From Leifsonia sp. fls2-241-R2A-40a (lineage in GTDB: Bacteria > Actinomycetota > Actinomycetes > Actinomycetales > Microbacteriaceae), in assembly GCF_030209575.1 (NCBI RefSeq), contig NZ_JARVRS010000001.1, positions 2,976,001 through 3,040,000 of the forward strand: a DNA stretch of 64,000 nucleotides, in the 5' to 3' direction. Numbering within the stretch: position 1 is the stretch's first letter; the number at the start of each line of letters is the position of its first letter. Shown here one piece after another: positions 45,585 through 55,985 of the stretch. Position numbers and translations under genes: made by a program. The notes under the pieces were generated by a model that saw only the letters and a list, made by a program, of their open reading frames with translations, was not told where the DNA came from and searched no databases.

Positions 45585-48500
45585 TGCCCAAGCGCGACGA
45601 CATCAACTCCGTCCTCGTCATCGGCTCCGGGCCGATCGTGATAGGCCAGGCGGTCGAGTTCGACTACTCCGGAACGCAGGCCTGCCGCGTGCTGAAGGCG
45701 GAGGGCGTCCGCGTCATCCTCGTCAACTCCAACCCGGCGACGATCATGACCGACCCGGACTTCGCCGACGCGACCTACGTCGAGCCGATCACCTGGCAGG
45801 TCATCGAGACGATCATCGCCAAGGAGAAGCCGGACGCCATCCTGCCGACCCTGGGCGGCCAGACCGCGCTCAACGCCGCCATGCAGCTGCACGAGCACGG
45901 CATCCTCGAGAAGTACGGCGTCGAGCTGATCGGCGCCAAGTTCGAGGCCATCCAGAAGGGCGAGGACCGCCAGATCTTCAAGGAGCTGGTCGTCGAGGCC
46001 GGAGCGGAGGTCGCGCGCTCCCACATCGCCCACACGGTGGATGAGGCGCTCGAGTTCGCCGAGGACCTCGGCTACCCGCTCGTGGTGCGCCCGTCGTTCA
46101 CGATGGGTGGGCTCGGCTCCGGCTTCGCCTACAACCCGGAGCAGTTGCGCCGGATCGCCGGTGACGGCATCCACCAGAGCCCGACCAGCGAGGTGCTCCT
46201 GGAGGAGTCCATCCTCGGCTGGAAGGAGTACGAGCTCGAGCTGATGCGCGACACGGCCGACAACACGGTCGTCGTCTGCTCGATCGAGAACGTCGACCCG
46301 GTCGGCGTGCACACCGGCGACTCGATCACGGTCGCACCGGCGCTGACGCTCACCGACCGCGAGTACCAGAAGCTGCGCGACATCGGCATCGACATCATCC
46401 GCGCCGTCGGCGTGGATACCGGCGGCTGCAACATCCAGTTCGCGGTGAACCCCGAGAACGGCCGCATCATCGTCATCGAGATGAACCCGCGCGTGTCCCG
46501 TTCCTCGGCGCTCGCATCCAAGGCGACCGGCTTCCCGATCGCGAAGATCGCGGCGAAGCTCGCCATCGGGTACCGGCTGGACGAGATCCCGAACGACATC
46601 ACCAAGGTCACCCCGGCGAGCTTCGAGCCGACGCTCGACTACATCGTCGTGAAGGTGCCCCGGTTCGCGTTCGAGAAGTTCCCGGCCGCCGATCCCACGC
46701 TGACGACGACCATGAAGTCGGTCGGCGAGGCGATGGCGATCGGCCGGTCGTTCACCAGTGCTCTGCAGAAGGCGCTGCGCTCGCTCGAGAAGCGCGGGTC
46801 GTCGTTCCACTGGGGTGCCGAGAGCCGAAGCGTGGATGAGCTGCTCGCCTCGATCGCGACGCCGACCGATGGTCGCATCGTCGACGTGCAGCAGGCGCTC
46901 CGCCTCGGCGCGACGCCGGAGCAGGTCTTCGAGGCGACCAAGATCGACCCCTGGTTCATCGACCAGATCGTCCTCATCAACGAGGTCGCCGAGCAGCTCC
47001 GCGACGCTCCGACCCTCGACACGGACACGCTCCGGTACGCCAAGGACCACGGCTTCTCGGACGCCCAGATCGGCGAGCTGCGCGGCTTCGGCGAGGCCGA
47101 TGTGCGCGAGGTCCGCCACATCCTCGGCGTCCGCCCGGTCTACAAGACGGTGGACACCTGCGCGGGCGAGTTCCCGGCGCTTACTCCGTACCACTACTCC
47201 AGCTACGACCTGGAGACCGAGGTGGAGCCGAGCGACAAGCGCAAGGTCGTCATCCTGGGCTCCGGCCCGAACCGCATCGGTCAGGGCGTCGAGTTCGACT
47301 ACTCGTGCGTGCACGCGTCGTTCGCACTGCACGACGCCGGGTTCGAGACGATCATGATCAACTGCAACCCGGAGACGGTCTCGACCGACTACGACACCAG
47401 CGACCGGCTCTACTTCGAGCCGCTGACGCTGGAGGACGTACTGGAGGTCATCCACGCGGAGTCGCAGTCCGGCGAGCTGGTCGGCGTGGTCGTGCAGCTG
47501 GGCGGCCAGACGGCGCTCGGGCTCGCCAAGGGCCTGGAGGCGGCCGGGGTCCCCATCCTCGGCACCACGCCCGAGGCGATCGACCTGGCGGAGGAGCGCG
47601 GGCTCTTCTCGGGCATCCTGGATGCGGCCGGGCTCGTCGCCCCGCGCAACGGCACGGCGGTCGACTACCCGACCGCCGCCCACGCGGCCGAGCAGATCGG
47701 CTACCCGGTGCTGGTGCGTCCGAGCTTCGTGCTCGGCGGGCGCGGCATGGAGATCGTCTACGACAATGCCTCCCTCGCCGACTACTTCGAGCGGGTCGCC
47801 GGCCAGGGGATCGTCGGCCCGTCGCATCCGCTGCTGGTGGACCGCTTCCTCGACGACGCGATCGAGATCGACGTGGACGCGCTCTACGACGGCGAGCGGC
47901 TCTACATCGGCGGCGTGATGGAGCACATCGAGGAGGCCGGGGTCCACTCGGGCGACTCGTCCTGCACCCTGCCCCCGATCACGCTGGGTCGCCGCGAGAT
48001 CGACCGCGTGCGCGAGGCGACGCTCAAGATCGCCGAGGGGATCGGCGTACGCGGCCTGCTGAACGTGCAGTTCGCGATCGGCGCCGGCGTGCTCTACGTG
48101 CTGGAGGCCAACCCGCGCGCGTCGCGGACCGTGCCGTTCGTCTCCAAGGCGCTCGGCATCCCGCTGGCCAAGGCCGCGTCGCGGATCATGGTCGGCGAGA
48201 CGATCGAGGGGCTCATCGCCGAGGGGCTGCTGCCCGCGGAGGACGGCTCGCGCATCCCGATGGACTCCCCGGTCGCCGTGAAGGAGGCCGTGCTCCCGTT
48301 CAAGCGCTTCCGCACCGCCGAGGGCACCGTGGTGGACTCGGTCCTCGGGCCGGAGATGCGCTCGACCGGCGAGGTCATGGGCATCGACAAGGACTTCCCG
48401 ACCGCGTTCGCGAAGAGCCAGTCGGCCGCGTACGGCGGGATGCCGCTGGAGGGGACCGTCTTCGTCTCGGTGTCCGACCGCGACAAGCGCGCGGTGGTGC

Positions 48501-48871
48501 TGCCGGTGCTCCGGCTGCGTCAGCTCGGGTTCGAGATCGTCGCGACGGAGGGCACCGCCGAGGTGCTGAACCGCAACGGCATTGAGGCGCGCATCGTCCG
48601 CAAGCACAGTGAGGCGCAGGAGAGCGGCGGCGACTCGATCGTCGACATCATCAACCGCTCCGAGGTGGATGTGGTGATCAACACCCCGAGCGGGCGTTCG
48701 GCCCGTGCGGACGGCTACGAGATCCGCGCGGCGGCCGTCGCCGCGGACAAGCCGCTGTTCACCACCATCGCCGAGCTGAGCGCCGCGGTCGCGTCGCTGG
48801 ACGCCATCCGCGAGGGCTTCGACGTGAAGTCGCTCCAGCAGTACGCCGAGGAGAGGCTCGCGCGAGCATGA
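45584..48871 (+). CDS. carB: Carbamoyl phosphate synthase large subunit
   Basis: Makes carbamoyl phosphate from bicarbonate, ammonia and two ATP. 1095 residues with the expected duplicated ATP-grasp halves: [20 protein letters not shown], then [15 protein letters not shown]; second half [33 protein letters not shown] and [14 protein letters not shown] are the paired ATP loops; [20 protein letters not shown] and [16 protein letters not shown] the metal sites. The C-terminal MGS-like allosteric domain (about residues 945-1095) is complete. Used for both pyrimidine and arginine synthesis. pyrF overlaps by four bases. Confidence 0.97.
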   Translation: MPKRDDINSVLVIGSGPIVIGQAVEFDYSGTQACRVLKAEGVRVILVNSNPATIMTDPDFADATYVEPITWQVIETIIAKEKPDAILPTLGGQTALNAAMQLHEHGILEKYGVELIGAKFEAIQKGEDRQIFKELVVEAGAEVARSHIAHTVDEALEFAEDLGYPLVVRPSFTMGGLGSGFAYNPEQLRRIAGDGIHQSPTSEVLLEESILGWKEYELELMRDTADNTVVVCSIENVDPVGVHTGDSITVAPALTLTDREYQKLRDIGIDIIRAVGVDTGGCNIQFAVNPENGRIIVIEMNPRVSRSSALASKATGFPIAKIAAKLAIGYRLDEIPNDITKVTPASFEPTLDYIVVKVPRFAFEKFPAADPTLTTTMKSVGEAMAIGRSFTSALQKALRSLEKRGSSFHWGAESRSVDELLASIATPTDGRIVDVQQALRLGATPEQVFEATKIDPWFIDQIVLINEVAEQLRDAPTLDTDTLRYAKDHGFSDAQIGELRGFGEADVREVRHILGVRPVYKTVDTCAGEFPALTPYHYSSYDLETEVEPSDKRKVVILGSGPNRIGQGVEFDYSCVHASFALHDAGFETIMINCNPETVSTDYDTSDRLYFEPLTLEDVLEVIHAESQSGELVGVVVQLGGQTALGLAKGLEAAGVPILGTTPEAIDLAEERGLFSGILDAAGLVAPRNGTAVDYPTAAHAAEQIGYPVLVRPSFVLGGRGMEIVYDNASLADYFERVAGQGIVGPSHPLLVDRFLDDAIEIDVDALYDGERLYIGGVMEHIEEAGVHSGDSSCTLPPITLGRREIDRVREATLKIAEGIGVRGLLNVQFAIGAGVLYVLEANPRASRTVPFVSKALGIPLAKAASRIMVGETIEGLIAEGLLPAEDGSRIPMDSPVAVKEAVLPFKRFRTAEGTVVDSVLGPEMRSTGEVMGIDKDFPTAFAKSQSAAYGGMPLEGTVFVSVSDRDKRAVVLPVLRLRQLGFEIVATEGTAEVLNRNGIEARIVRKHSEAQESGGDSIVDIINRSEVDVVINTPSGRSARADGYEIRAAAVAADKPLFTTIAELSAAVASLDAIREGFDVKSLQQYAEERLARA

Positions 48872-49764
48872 CGTTCCCGTACGCGCAGCAGCCGGCGGGG
48901 GAGTCCTTCGGGGCTCGGCTCGCACGGGTGTTCGCCGACCGGGGGCGGCTGTGCGTCGGCATCGACCCGCACGCGCACCTGCTCGAGACGTGGGGGCTGC
49001 CGGCATCCGCCGACGGCCTCCGCTCCTTCGGGCTCACCGTGGTGGAGGCGGTCGCCGGCCGGGCGGGGATCGTCAAGCCGCAGGTCGCGTTCTTCGAGCG
49101 GTTCGGCGCTGCCGGATACGCGGCTCTCGAGGAGGTGCTCGCTGCAGCCCGCGCCGCCGGACTGCTCGTGATCGCGGACGCCAAGCGCGGCGATATCGGC
49201 ACCAGCGTCACGGCGTACGCCGAGGCGTGGCTGACGCCCGGTTCGCCCCTGGAGGCCGATGCGATGACCGCGGCGGCGTACCAGGGCGTCGGATCGCTGA
49301 CGGAGGCGATGACCCTCGCCGAGCAGTCCGGCAAGGGAGTCTTCGTGCTGGCCGCGACCTCGAATCCCGAGGCGGCGGCTGTTCAGCAGGCGATCGTCCA
49401 GACCGGTCCGCGGACCGGGCGGTCCGTCGCGCGTGCGATCATCGAAGACGTGCATGCATTCAATCAGGAGCAGCGTTCGGGTGCGCCGTTCGGCTCGGTC
49501 GGGCTCGTGCTCGGCGCGACCGTCGACCTCGCCGACTACGGGATCGACGTCGCGACGGCGGGGGACCGCACTCCGGCCCTCCCCGTGCTCGCCCCCGGAT
49601 TCGGCCACCAGGGCGCCCGGGTCGAGGACGCCGCGCGACTGTTCGGCACCCTGGTCGGCGGCGTGATCGTCAGCGAGTCCCGCGGCCTCCTCTCCGCCGG
49701 CCCGCACGGACTGGCCGACGCGGTCGCGCGCCGCTCCGACGAGCTGCGGGCGGCGCATGTCTGA
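48868..49764 (+). CDS. pyrF: Orotidine 5'-phosphate decarboxylase (type 2)
   Basis: Decarboxylates OMP to UMP. 298 residues from the ATG overlapping carB, the longer type 2 form of actinobacteria. Seen: [27 protein letters not shown], the catalytic [10 protein letters not shown] (about residue 107, Asp-Lys-x-x-Asp), [12 protein letters not shown], and [21 protein letters not shown]. Last pyrimidine gene of the operon; pyrDH and pyrE are not in the window, so the pathway is completed elsewhere. The next gene starts eight bases before its stop. Confidence 0.95.
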   Translation: MTFPYAQQPAGESFGARLARVFADRGRLCVGIDPHAHLLETWGLPASADGLRSFGLTVVEAVAGRAGIVKPQVAFFERFGAAGYAALEEVLAAARAAGLLVIADAKRGDIGTSVTAYAEAWLTPGSPLEADAMTAAAYQGVGSLTEAMTLAEQSGKGVFVLAATSNPEAAAVQQAIVQTGPRTGRSVARAIIEDVHAFNQEQRSGAPFGSVGLVLGATVDLADYGIDVATAGDRTPALPVLAPGFGHQGARVEDAARLFGTLVGGVIVSESRGLLSAGPHGLADAVARRSDELRAAHV

Positions 49765-50692
49765 GCCGGTCGCCTCCGCATCCGCTCGTCCGGCCCCTCC
49801 CGAGGTCGACCGCCAGGCCGCTTCGCAGGCGGCCGTCGCGGCACGCCGCGCGCGCGCCGCGGTGAAGGCGTCCATCGCCTCCCGCGAGGTGTCACCGCTC
49901 GCCGTGCTCGACCACGCGACGGCCGACCCGGACGGTGTCGAGGGACGCCTGCGGGTGACGGAGTTCCTGCTCAGTGTTCCCGCGATCGGGACCACCAAGA
50001 TGCAGGACGCGCTGGACCGGCTGTCCATCTCGCCGGCGAAGCGCCTCGGGGGCCTGGGCCGCCACCAGCGACTGCGCCTTCGTCAGTTTCTGATCGAACG
50101 GGAGAGCCGCAGCGCGCGGCAGCGCAACCGCCTCGTCGTGCTCGCGGGGCCGACCGCGGTCGGGAAGGGCACCGTCTCCACGTACATCCGCGAGCACTAC
50201 CCGGACGTGCTGCTCTCGGTGTCCGCGACGACGCGTGCACCGCGTCCCGGGGAAGTGGACGGCGTCAACTACTACTTCGTCGACGACGCGGAGTTCGACC
50301 GGATGATCGAGGCAGGCGAACTGCTCGAGCACGCCACGGTGCACAACGCCTACCGCTACGGCACGCCGCGCGCGCCGATCGAGAAGGCGCTGGCCGACGG
50401 CCGCAGCGTCCTGCTCGAGATCGACCTGCAGGGGGCGCGCCAGGTGCGCGAGTCGATGCCGGAGGCGCGCCTGATCTTCCTGCTCCCGCCGACGTGGGAG
50501 GAGCTGGTCCGGCGCCTGATCGGACGGGGCACCGAGCAGGCGGCCGAGCAGCAGCGCCGCTTGGAGACCGCGAAGGTCGAGTTGGCGGCGCAGGACGAGT
50601 TCGACTACAAGGTCGTCAACCACGACGTCGCAGAGGCGGCCCGCGAGGTCGTAGACTTGATGAAGGTCCGCGCGGCGCCGACGCGTCCGTAA
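49757..50692 (+). CDS. gmk: mIHF-guanylate kinase fusion
   Basis: 311 residues. Residues about 126-311 are guanylate kinase: Walker [12 protein letters not shown] (129-139), [33 protein letters not shown] and AAREVVDLM; it phosphorylates GMP to GDP. Residues about 20-115 match mycobacterial integration host factor: [56 protein letters not shown] (the helix-two-turn-helix DNA-binding part). In mycobacteria the mihF and gmk genes are adjacent but separate; here they are one chain. The start overlaps pyrF, so GMP and pyrimidine synthesis are co-expressed. The protein may bind DNA, carry out kinase reactions, or be cleaved into two. Confidence 0.93.
   Translation: MSEPVASASARPAPPEVDRQAASQAAVAARRARAAVKASIASREVSPLAVLDHATADPDGVEGRLRVTEFLLSVPAIGTTKMQDALDRLSISPAKRLGGLGRHQRLRLRQFLIERESRSARQRNRLVVLAGPTAVGKGTVSTYIREHYPDVLLSVSATTRAPRPGEVDGVNYYFVDDAEFDRMIEAGELLEHATVHNAYRYGTPRAPIEKALADGRSVLLEIDLQGARQVRESMPEARLIFLLPPTWEELVRRLIGRGTEQAAEQQRRLETAKVELAAQDEFDYKVVNHDVAEAAREVVDLMKVRAAPTRP
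50652..50657 (+). promoter_or_regulatory. Candidate -10 element of rpoZ
   Basis: TAGACT in the last codons of gmk, about 140 bases before rpoZ. The resulting leader would contain the hairpin at 50732-50750. No -35 is apparent. Confidence 0.3.
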
Positions 50693-50731
50693 GACCTCTC
50701 TCCGCGCCCTTCACGGCGCGCCCACCGTCCT

Positions 50732-50750
50732 CGGCCGCGCGACGCGGCCG
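50732..50750 (+). other. Hairpin between gmk and rpoZ
   Basis: CGGCCGCG (50732-50739) and CGCGGCCG (50743-50750) pair perfectly around a three-base loop in the 106-base gap. No T tract follows; it is an attenuating or stabilising hairpin rather than a clear terminator. Confidence 0.4.
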
Positions 50751-50798
50751 TCCGATCCGGCCTCCGCGCCCGATCGCCCAGAGCAAGGAGCACCTCGC

Positions 50799-51062
50799 AT
50801 GGCCACCAGCAACAACGGCATCATCGACCCGCCCATCGACGACCTGCTGTCCCGCGTCGAGTCGAAGTACGCGCTCGTGATCTTCGCATCCAAGCGCGCC
50901 CGCCAGATCAACGACTACTACGCCGACCTTCACGAGGGCAGCCTGTTCGACAACGTCGGACCGCTCGTCGACTCGTCCGTCGACGACAAGCCGCTCTCGG
51001 TGGCGCTCCACGAGATCAACGAGGACAAGCTGGTCGTCAAGCCGATCGCCGCGACCGAGTAG
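50799..51062 (+). CDS. rpoZ: DNA-directed RNA polymerase omega subunit
   Basis: 87 residues. Omega features: [27 protein letters not shown] (seen as two parts, [17 protein letters not shown] and RARQINDYY), then a C-terminal [17 protein letters not shown]. It helps assemble the beta-prime subunit and affects ppGpp sensing in some bacteria. AAGGAG lies 8 bases before the ATG. gmk-rpoZ-coaBC-metK-priA is the normal actinobacterial order. Confidence 0.95.
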   Translation: MATSNNGIIDPPIDDLLSRVESKYALVIFASKRARQINDYYADLHEGSLFDNVGPLVDSSVDDKPLSVALHEINEDKLVVKPIAATE

Positions 51063-51140
51063 GACCCGCGAGCCACAGCCGCAGTACACCCGCAGGACGA
51101 CCGCAGCCGGGGAGCACCCGGCCGAGGAGAGGTGCCGCCG

Positions 51141-52454
51141 TTGAGCCCACGATTGACCATCGTCGTCGGAGTGACCGGCGGCATCGCCGCGTATAAGGCC
51201 GTCGGTGTCATCCGCGCACTCGTCCTCGAGGGTCACTCGGTGCACGTGGTCGCGACCGAGAACGCCCTCCGGTTCGTCGGCCGTCCGACGCTCGAGGCGA
51301 TCAGCCGCAATCCGGTCGCGACCGACCTCTACGAAGGCGTCGCCGAGGTGCGGCACGTGGCGATCGGCCAGTCCGCCGACCTCATCGTCATCGCGCCCGC
51401 CACGGCGAACACCATCGCCAAGCTCGCGGCCGGCCTGGCCGACGACCTGCTCGGCAACACCGTCCTCGCCTCCACGGCGCCGCTGGTCATCGCCCCGGCG
51501 ATGCACACCGAGATGTGGCGCAACGCCGCGACGGTCGCCAACATCGCGACCCTGCGCAGCCGCGGTGTCACGGTGATCGGGCCCGCCAGCGGTCAGCTGA
51601 CCGGAGCGGACTCGGGACCCGGGCGGATGGAGGAGCCGGAGGTCATCGTCCGCGCGGCCCTCCGTGCGGCCGGGGCGACCCCGCGAGCGGTCGAAGCGCC
51701 GGCGCCGCTTGCGGTGACGGCATCCGCACCGGGCAACGACGTGGTCGTGCTCTCCGAGCGCCGCCGTGCCAACGAGGCGGCGCGCCGCCCGCGCGGGGGA
51801 GTCGACCTGGCGGGCAAACGCGTCGTCGTGACCGCGGGAGGGACGCGCGAACCGCTCGACCCCGTCCGGTTCCTCGGAAACCGCTCCAGCGGCCGGCAGG
51901 GAGTCGCCCTCGCCAGTGCCGCCCAGGCACGCGGGGCCGACGTCATCCTCATCGCCGCCCACCTCGAGGTGGAGCCGCCGGAGGGCGTCGAACTCATCGA
52001 GGTGCAGACCGCTCTCGAGCTGCAGGAGGCGGTGCGCGAGGCCGCACGCGCTGCGGACATCATCGTGATGACGGCCGCCGTGGCCGACTACCGCCCGGCC
52101 GAGACCCGCGACGCCAAGATCAAGAAGTCCGAGCACGGCGACACCCTCACGCTCGAGCTCGTGGTCAACCCGGACATCCTCGCCGGCCTGGTGTCCGAGA
52201 GGCGCGACGGCCAGGTCATCGTCGGCTTCGCGGCCGAGACCGAACCCGACCCGCACGGCCTCATCGAACTGGGCCGCACCAAGCTCGCCGCGAAAGGCAG
52301 CGACTTCCTCGTGCTCAACCAGGTGGGCTGGTCGCAGGGCTTCGCAACGGAGAGCAACGAGGTCGTCGTGCTCCGAAAGGGCGGCGATATAGTGATGGAG
52401 GCCTCGGGCAGCAAGCTGTCGGTGGCCGACCGTATCCTCGACGTCATCGCTTAA
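51141..52454 (+). CDS. coaBC: Bifunctional phosphopantothenoylcysteine decarboxylase/synthetase
   Basis: Two steps of coenzyme A synthesis. 437 residues from a TTG at 51141, chosen because GAGGAGAGG (51124-51132) is eight bases upstream; a GTG at 51132 overlaps that site. CoaC half: [41 protein letters not shown] and the cap [13 protein letters not shown], the actinobacterial form in which the enterobacterial ACG motif is absent. CoaB half (about residue 220 on): [26 protein letters not shown] and [10 protein letters not shown]. An Ala/Arg-rich linker joins them. Confidence 0.93.
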   Translation: MSPRLTIVVGVTGGIAAYKAVGVIRALVLEGHSVHVVATENALRFVGRPTLEAISRNPVATDLYEGVAEVRHVAIGQSADLIVIAPATANTIAKLAAGLADDLLGNTVLASTAPLVIAPAMHTEMWRNAATVANIATLRSRGVTVIGPASGQLTGADSGPGRMEEPEVIVRAALRAAGATPRAVEAPAPLAVTASAPGNDVVVLSERRRANEAARRPRGGVDLAGKRVVVTAGGTREPLDPVRFLGNRSSGRQGVALASAAQARGADVILIAAHLEVEPPEGVELIEVQTALELQEAVREAARAADIIVMTAAVADYRPAETRDAKIKKSEHGDTLTLELVVNPDILAGLVSERRDGQVIVGFAAETEPDPHGLIELGRTKLAAKGSDFLVLNQVGWSQGFATESNEVVVLRKGGDIVMEASGSKLSVADRILDVIA

Positions 52455-52510
52455 ACGCGCACGCGTCGTCGGTATCCGGCTGCACGCTCCACCGTCGACC
52501 AGGGAGAACA

Positions 52511-53704
52511 ATGGCAGATCTGCGTCTCTTCACGTCCGAGTCCGTCACCGAAGGCCACCCGGACAAGATCTGCGACCAGATCTCCGACAGCATCCTGGAT
52601 GCGCTGCTCACCGTCGACCCGCACAGCCGCGCCGCCGTGGAGACGCTCGTCACCACCGGCCTCGTCCACGTCGCCGGCGAGGTCACCTCCAGCGGCTACG
52701 TCGAGATCCCGGCCCTGGTGCGCAACAAGCTCGTCGACATCGGGTACGACTCGTCCGACGTCAGTTTCGACGGCACCCAGTGCGGCGTCTCCGTGTCGAT
52801 CGGCGCGCAGTCGCCCGACATCGCCCAGGGGGTCGACAACGCCCTCGAGACACGTGCCGAGCAGAGCCACGACGACCTCGACCGCCAGGGCGCGGGCGAC
52901 CAGGGCATCATGTTCGGCTACGCCACCACCGAGACCCCGCAGTACATGCCGCTGCCGATCTGGCTGGCGCACCGGCTCGCCGAGCGCCTCGCCGAGGTCC
53001 GCAAGAACGACACGCTCGACTACCTCCGCCCGGACGGCAAGACCCAGGTCACCATCGGCTACGAGGGCGCTGTGCCGAAGTCGGTCCAGACGGTGGTGCT
53101 GTCCACGCAGCACGCCCCGCAGGTGTCGAACGAGCAGCTGCAGGCCGAGATCATCGAGGAGGTCATCAACCCCGTGCTGCACACGGCCGGGCTCGAGACC
53201 TCGCACATCCGCACGCTCATCAACCCGACCGGGCGCTTCGAGATCGGCGGCCCGAAGGGCGACGCCGGACTGACCGGCCGCAAGATCATCGTCGACACGT
53301 ACGGCGGAGCATCCCGTCACGGCGGTGGCGCCTTCTCGGGGAAGGACCCGTCGAAGGTCGACCGCTCGGCCGCCTACGCCATGCGCTGGGTCGCCAAGAA
53401 CGCCGTCGCCGCGGGCTTCGCCGACCGCCTCGAGGTGCAGATCGCGTACGCGATCGGCAAGGCCGCACCTGTCGGGCTCTACGTCGAGACGTTCGGGACC
53501 GCGAATGTCCCGGAGGAGCGCATCATCAGCGCCATCCGCGACGTCTTCGACCTGCGGCCGGCCGCGATCATCCGCGACCTCGACCTGCTGCGCCCGATCT
53601 ACGCCCGCACCGCGACGTACGGCCACTTCGGCCGCGAGCTCCCCGAGTTCACCTGGGAGCGGCTCGACCGCGTCGACGACCTGCGCTCGGCCGCGGGAAT
53701 CTGA
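52511..53704 (+). CDS. metK: S-adenosylmethionine synthase
   Basis: Makes SAM from methionine and ATP. 397 residues from an ATG with AGGGAG five bases upstream. Signatures: [20 protein letters not shown] with the catalytic His, [39 protein letters not shown] and the C-terminal [19 protein letters not shown] loop. All present. The 56-base gap upstream is too short for a SAM riboswitch and none was seen. priA follows after two bases. Confidence 0.97.
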   Translation: MADLRLFTSESVTEGHPDKICDQISDSILDALLTVDPHSRAAVETLVTTGLVHVAGEVTSSGYVEIPALVRNKLVDIGYDSSDVSFDGTQCGVSVSIGAQSPDIAQGVDNALETRAEQSHDDLDRQGAGDQGIMFGYATTETPQYMPLPIWLAHRLAERLAEVRKNDTLDYLRPDGKTQVTIGYEGAVPKSVQTVVLSTQHAPQVSNEQLQAEIIEEVINPVLHTAGLETSHIRTLINPTGRFEIGGPKGDAGLTGRKIIVDTYGGASRHGGGAFSGKDPSKVDRSAAYAMRWVAKNAVAAGFADRLEVQIAYAIGKAAPVGLYVETFGTANVPEERIISAIRDVFDLRPAAIIRDLDLLRPIYARTATYGHFGRELPEFTWERLDRVDDLRSAAGI

Positions 53705-53706
53705 CG

Positions 53707-55818
53707 GTGGCGGCGGCCGGACGGGTCGCCCGGGTAGTCCTCGACTCGCCGCTCCCGCAGCTCGACCATCTCTTCGACTACAGCATCCCGGAGCACCTGG
53801 CCGAGGAGGCGGTGCCCGGCGTGCGCGTCCGGGTCCCGTTGCGCTCGGCGGGCCGGGTGGCCGACGGCTACCTGGTCGAGGTGGGCGACCCGGATGACGG
53901 CTACGAAGGGACGCTGAGTCCGCTCGAGGCGGTAGTGTCGCCCGCGCGCGTGCTGACCCCCGGTGTGTGGCGGCTCGCGCGGCGGCTTGCGGACCGCAGC
54001 GCGGGCACGGCGAGCGACATCCTGCGACTGGCGGTCCCGGGGCGGATGGTGCGCGTCGAGAAGGCGTGGATGGCGTCGCGGGCCGCGGCGGCGGCCGCTG
54101 CCACGTCGAGTGGTGAGTCGATGTCCGAATCCGCGTCGAGTGGTGACCAGATGTCGCAACTCGGCGAGGGGGGTGTGGGCGTCGGCGCGGCGGGCGGCCC
54201 AGTGCCCGTCCGCGGGTACGGGCAGCGCGCGCTGGAGGACGCGGTCGCACGCGACGAGCGGATCGCGCTGCGCGCCATCCCGCGCCTGGTCGCTCTGCCG
54301 GACGGCACCTGGGTCGGGGAGTGGGCCGTCACCCTGGCGACCCTGGCGGCGGACTGCTGGCGCGGCGGCCGCACGGCCATCGTCGCGGTCCCGGACCATC
54401 GCGACCTGGAGCAGCTGGCGGCGGCACTCGCCGCGGTCGCTCCGCCCGAGGCTGTCGTGCGCGCCGACGCCGGGCAGACCAATCCCGACCGGTACCGCGG
54501 CTTCCTGCAGGCGCTCTCCGGGCCCCGCATCGTCATCGGCAACCGGTCCGTGGTCTACGCGCCGGCCGAACGGCTCGGCCTGCTGGCGGTGTGGGAGGAC
54601 AGCGACCCGCTGCACGCCGAGCCGCTGAGCCCGTACGTGCACACGCGGGATGCGGCGCTCGTGCGTCAGGAGCTGGAGGGCTGCGCGCTCCTGCTGAGCG
54701 GCAACATCCGGAGCGTGGAGGCGCAGCGCCTCGTGGAGTTGGGCTGGCTGCGAGACATCGGTCCCGAGCGGGTGCTCACACCCAAGGTGGTGCTGACCGC
54801 GAACCAGCAGGCTCCCGAGCCGATGGCGCGCGCGGCGCGCATCCCGTCGACCGCGTGGCGGACCGCGCGCGAGGCGCTCGACGGCACCAGCGGGCGACCG
54901 CGCGGACCGGTGCTGGTGCAGGTCGCCCGGCCCGGCTACGCGCCGGTCATCGCGTGCGCGAAGTGCGGGCAGGCCGCCCGCTGCACCTACTGCAAGGGAC
55001 CCCTCCACCAGACGCGCGCCGGCGCCCCGCCGTCCTGCACGGTGTGCGGACGGCTCGCCACAGACTGGCAGTGCGAGCACTGCGAGCATCGCCGGTTCCG
55101 GTTGGTCACGGTGGGCTCGGGCCGGACCGCTGAGGAGCTCGGGCGTGCCTTCCCGGGCATCCGCGTCATCCTCGCCGACGGCGACCATCCGGTGCAGCGC
55201 GTCGGCGCGGCGCCGGCCCTGGTTGTCGCGACCCGCGGCGCCGAGCCGATCGCGGAGGGCGGGTACCAGGCGGTGCTGCTGCTCGACGGCGAGCGGATGC
55301 TTGCACGCGAGAGCCTCCACGTCGCCGAGGACTGCCTGCGCTGGTGGCAGAGCGCTGCGGGTCTTGCTGCGGCGGGCGCTCCCACCGTGCTGGTCGGCGT
55401 CGGCGGTCCGCTCGCCCGCGACTTCGCGACCGGCCGCCTGGTCGACTTCGCGCACGAAGAGCTGGTCGACCGCCGGGAACTGCGGTTCCCGCCGGCCGTC
55501 CGCCTGGCCTCCGTGACCGGCGCCGAGGCGACGGTGGCCGAGGTGCTGGCCGCGGTCGACAGCGGCCTGCTGATCGACGTGCTCGGCCCCGCGCCGGTCG
55601 AGCAGGATGCAGGTCCCGCGCGGGCGGTGCGTCCCGCGCCGGACCTCGTGCGCGCCGTCCTCCGCTTCGAATACGCCCACGGCGCCGAAGTCGCCGCGGC
55701 CGTCCGCGCCGCCGTCGTCAAGAACGCGACCCGCCGCCGCCGCGCGCCCGCGGGCAAAGCCGGATACCGCCCGGCGCCGACGCTCCGCGTCCGCTTCGAC
55801 GACCCCGAGATCCTCTGA
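53707..55818 (+). CDS. priA: PriA-like primosomal protein N' without Walker A
   Basis: 703 residues from a GTG two bases after metK. The N-terminal 3'-end-binding domain (VVLDSPLPQLDHLFDYSIP, VPGVRVRVPLRSAGRVADGY) and the zinc region (CAKCGQAARCTYCKGPL, then CTVCGRLATDWQCEHCEHR, about residues 419-460) are clear. The helicase core lacks the GxTGSGKT loop: the matching position reads DGTWVGEWAVTLATLA, as in other actinobacterial PriA, so it is unlikely to unwind DNA with ATP. A low-complexity insert at about residues 124-160 carries a repeated DNA unit. Likely role: replication restart scaffolding. Confidence 0.9.
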   Translation: MAAAGRVARVVLDSPLPQLDHLFDYSIPEHLAEEAVPGVRVRVPLRSAGRVADGYLVEVGDPDDGYEGTLSPLEAVVSPARVLTPGVWRLARRLADRSAGTASDILRLAVPGRMVRVEKAWMASRAAAAAAATSSGESMSESASSGDQMSQLGEGGVGVGAAGGPVPVRGYGQRALEDAVARDERIALRAIPRLVALPDGTWVGEWAVTLATLAADCWRGGRTAIVAVPDHRDLEQLAAALAAVAPPEAVVRADAGQTNPDRYRGFLQALSGPRIVIGNRSVVYAPAERLGLLAVWEDSDPLHAEPLSPYVHTRDAALVRQELEGCALLLSGNIRSVEAQRLVELGWLRDIGPERVLTPKVVLTANQQAPEPMARAARIPSTAWRTAREALDGTSGRPRGPVLVQVARPGYAPVIACAKCGQAARCTYCKGPLHQTRAGAPPSCTVCGRLATDWQCEHCEHRRFRLVTVGSGRTAEELGRAFPGIRVILADGDHPVQRVGAAPALVVATRGAEPIAEGGYQAVLLLDGERMLARESLHVAEDCLRWWQSAAGLAAAGAPTVLVGVGGPLARDFATGRLVDFAHEELVDRRELRFPPAVRLASVTGAEATVAEVLAAVDSGLLIDVLGPAPVEQDAGPARAVRPAPDLVRAVLRFEYAHGAEVAAAVRAAVVKNATRRRRAPAGKAGYRPAPTLRVRFDDPEIL
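54104..54155 (+). repeat. Two-copy 30-base-period repeat inside priA
   Basis: CGTCGAGTGGTGA is found at 54104-54116 and again at 54134-54146, each followed a few bases later by ATGTC. The copies encode SSGESMSES and SSGDQMSQ in the linker between the PriA N-terminal and helicase-like domains. The composition is less GC-rich than the surroundings, suggesting insertion of a mobile short repeat that kept the frame. Confidence 0.5.
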
Positions 55819-55821
55819 GCA

Positions 55822-55881
55822 CCTGGTTGACGCAACACGCCGTCGTCGCACCGGTCGCAACGGCGTGTTGTGACAACTAGG
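55822..55881 (+). repeat. 60-base imperfect palindrome between priA and fmt
   Basis: CAACACGCCGT (55833-55843) and ACGGCGTGTTG (55860-55870) are perfect 11-base complements. Outward, GTTG/CAAC (55826-55829, 55874-55877) and CCT/AGG (55822-55824, 55879-55881) continue the pairing with few mismatches. The loop carries two GTCGCA copies. It starts four bases after the priA stop and has no T tract, so it may be a REP-like element that also ends transcription. Confidence 0.6.
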
Positions 55882-55946
55882 TTCACCGCGGCCGGCACGC
55901 CGGGCGGCGTCGCCGCTCCGCCGGGCCGTGCGGCAGCGGGGCGGAG

Positions 55947-55952
55947 TAGGCT
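55947..55952 (+). promoter_or_regulatory. Candidate -10 element of fmt
   Basis: TAGGCT, 39 bases before the fmt ATG and after the palindrome, fits the -10 pattern seen elsewhere in the window. Confidence 0.35.
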
Positions 55953-55985
55953 TGTTGGCCGTCCCCACCGAAAGAACCTTCATCC

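Noticed and set aside
52455-52510. SAM riboswitch before metK
   Set aside because: The gap is 56 bases and shows no SAM-I/II/IV-like conserved core.
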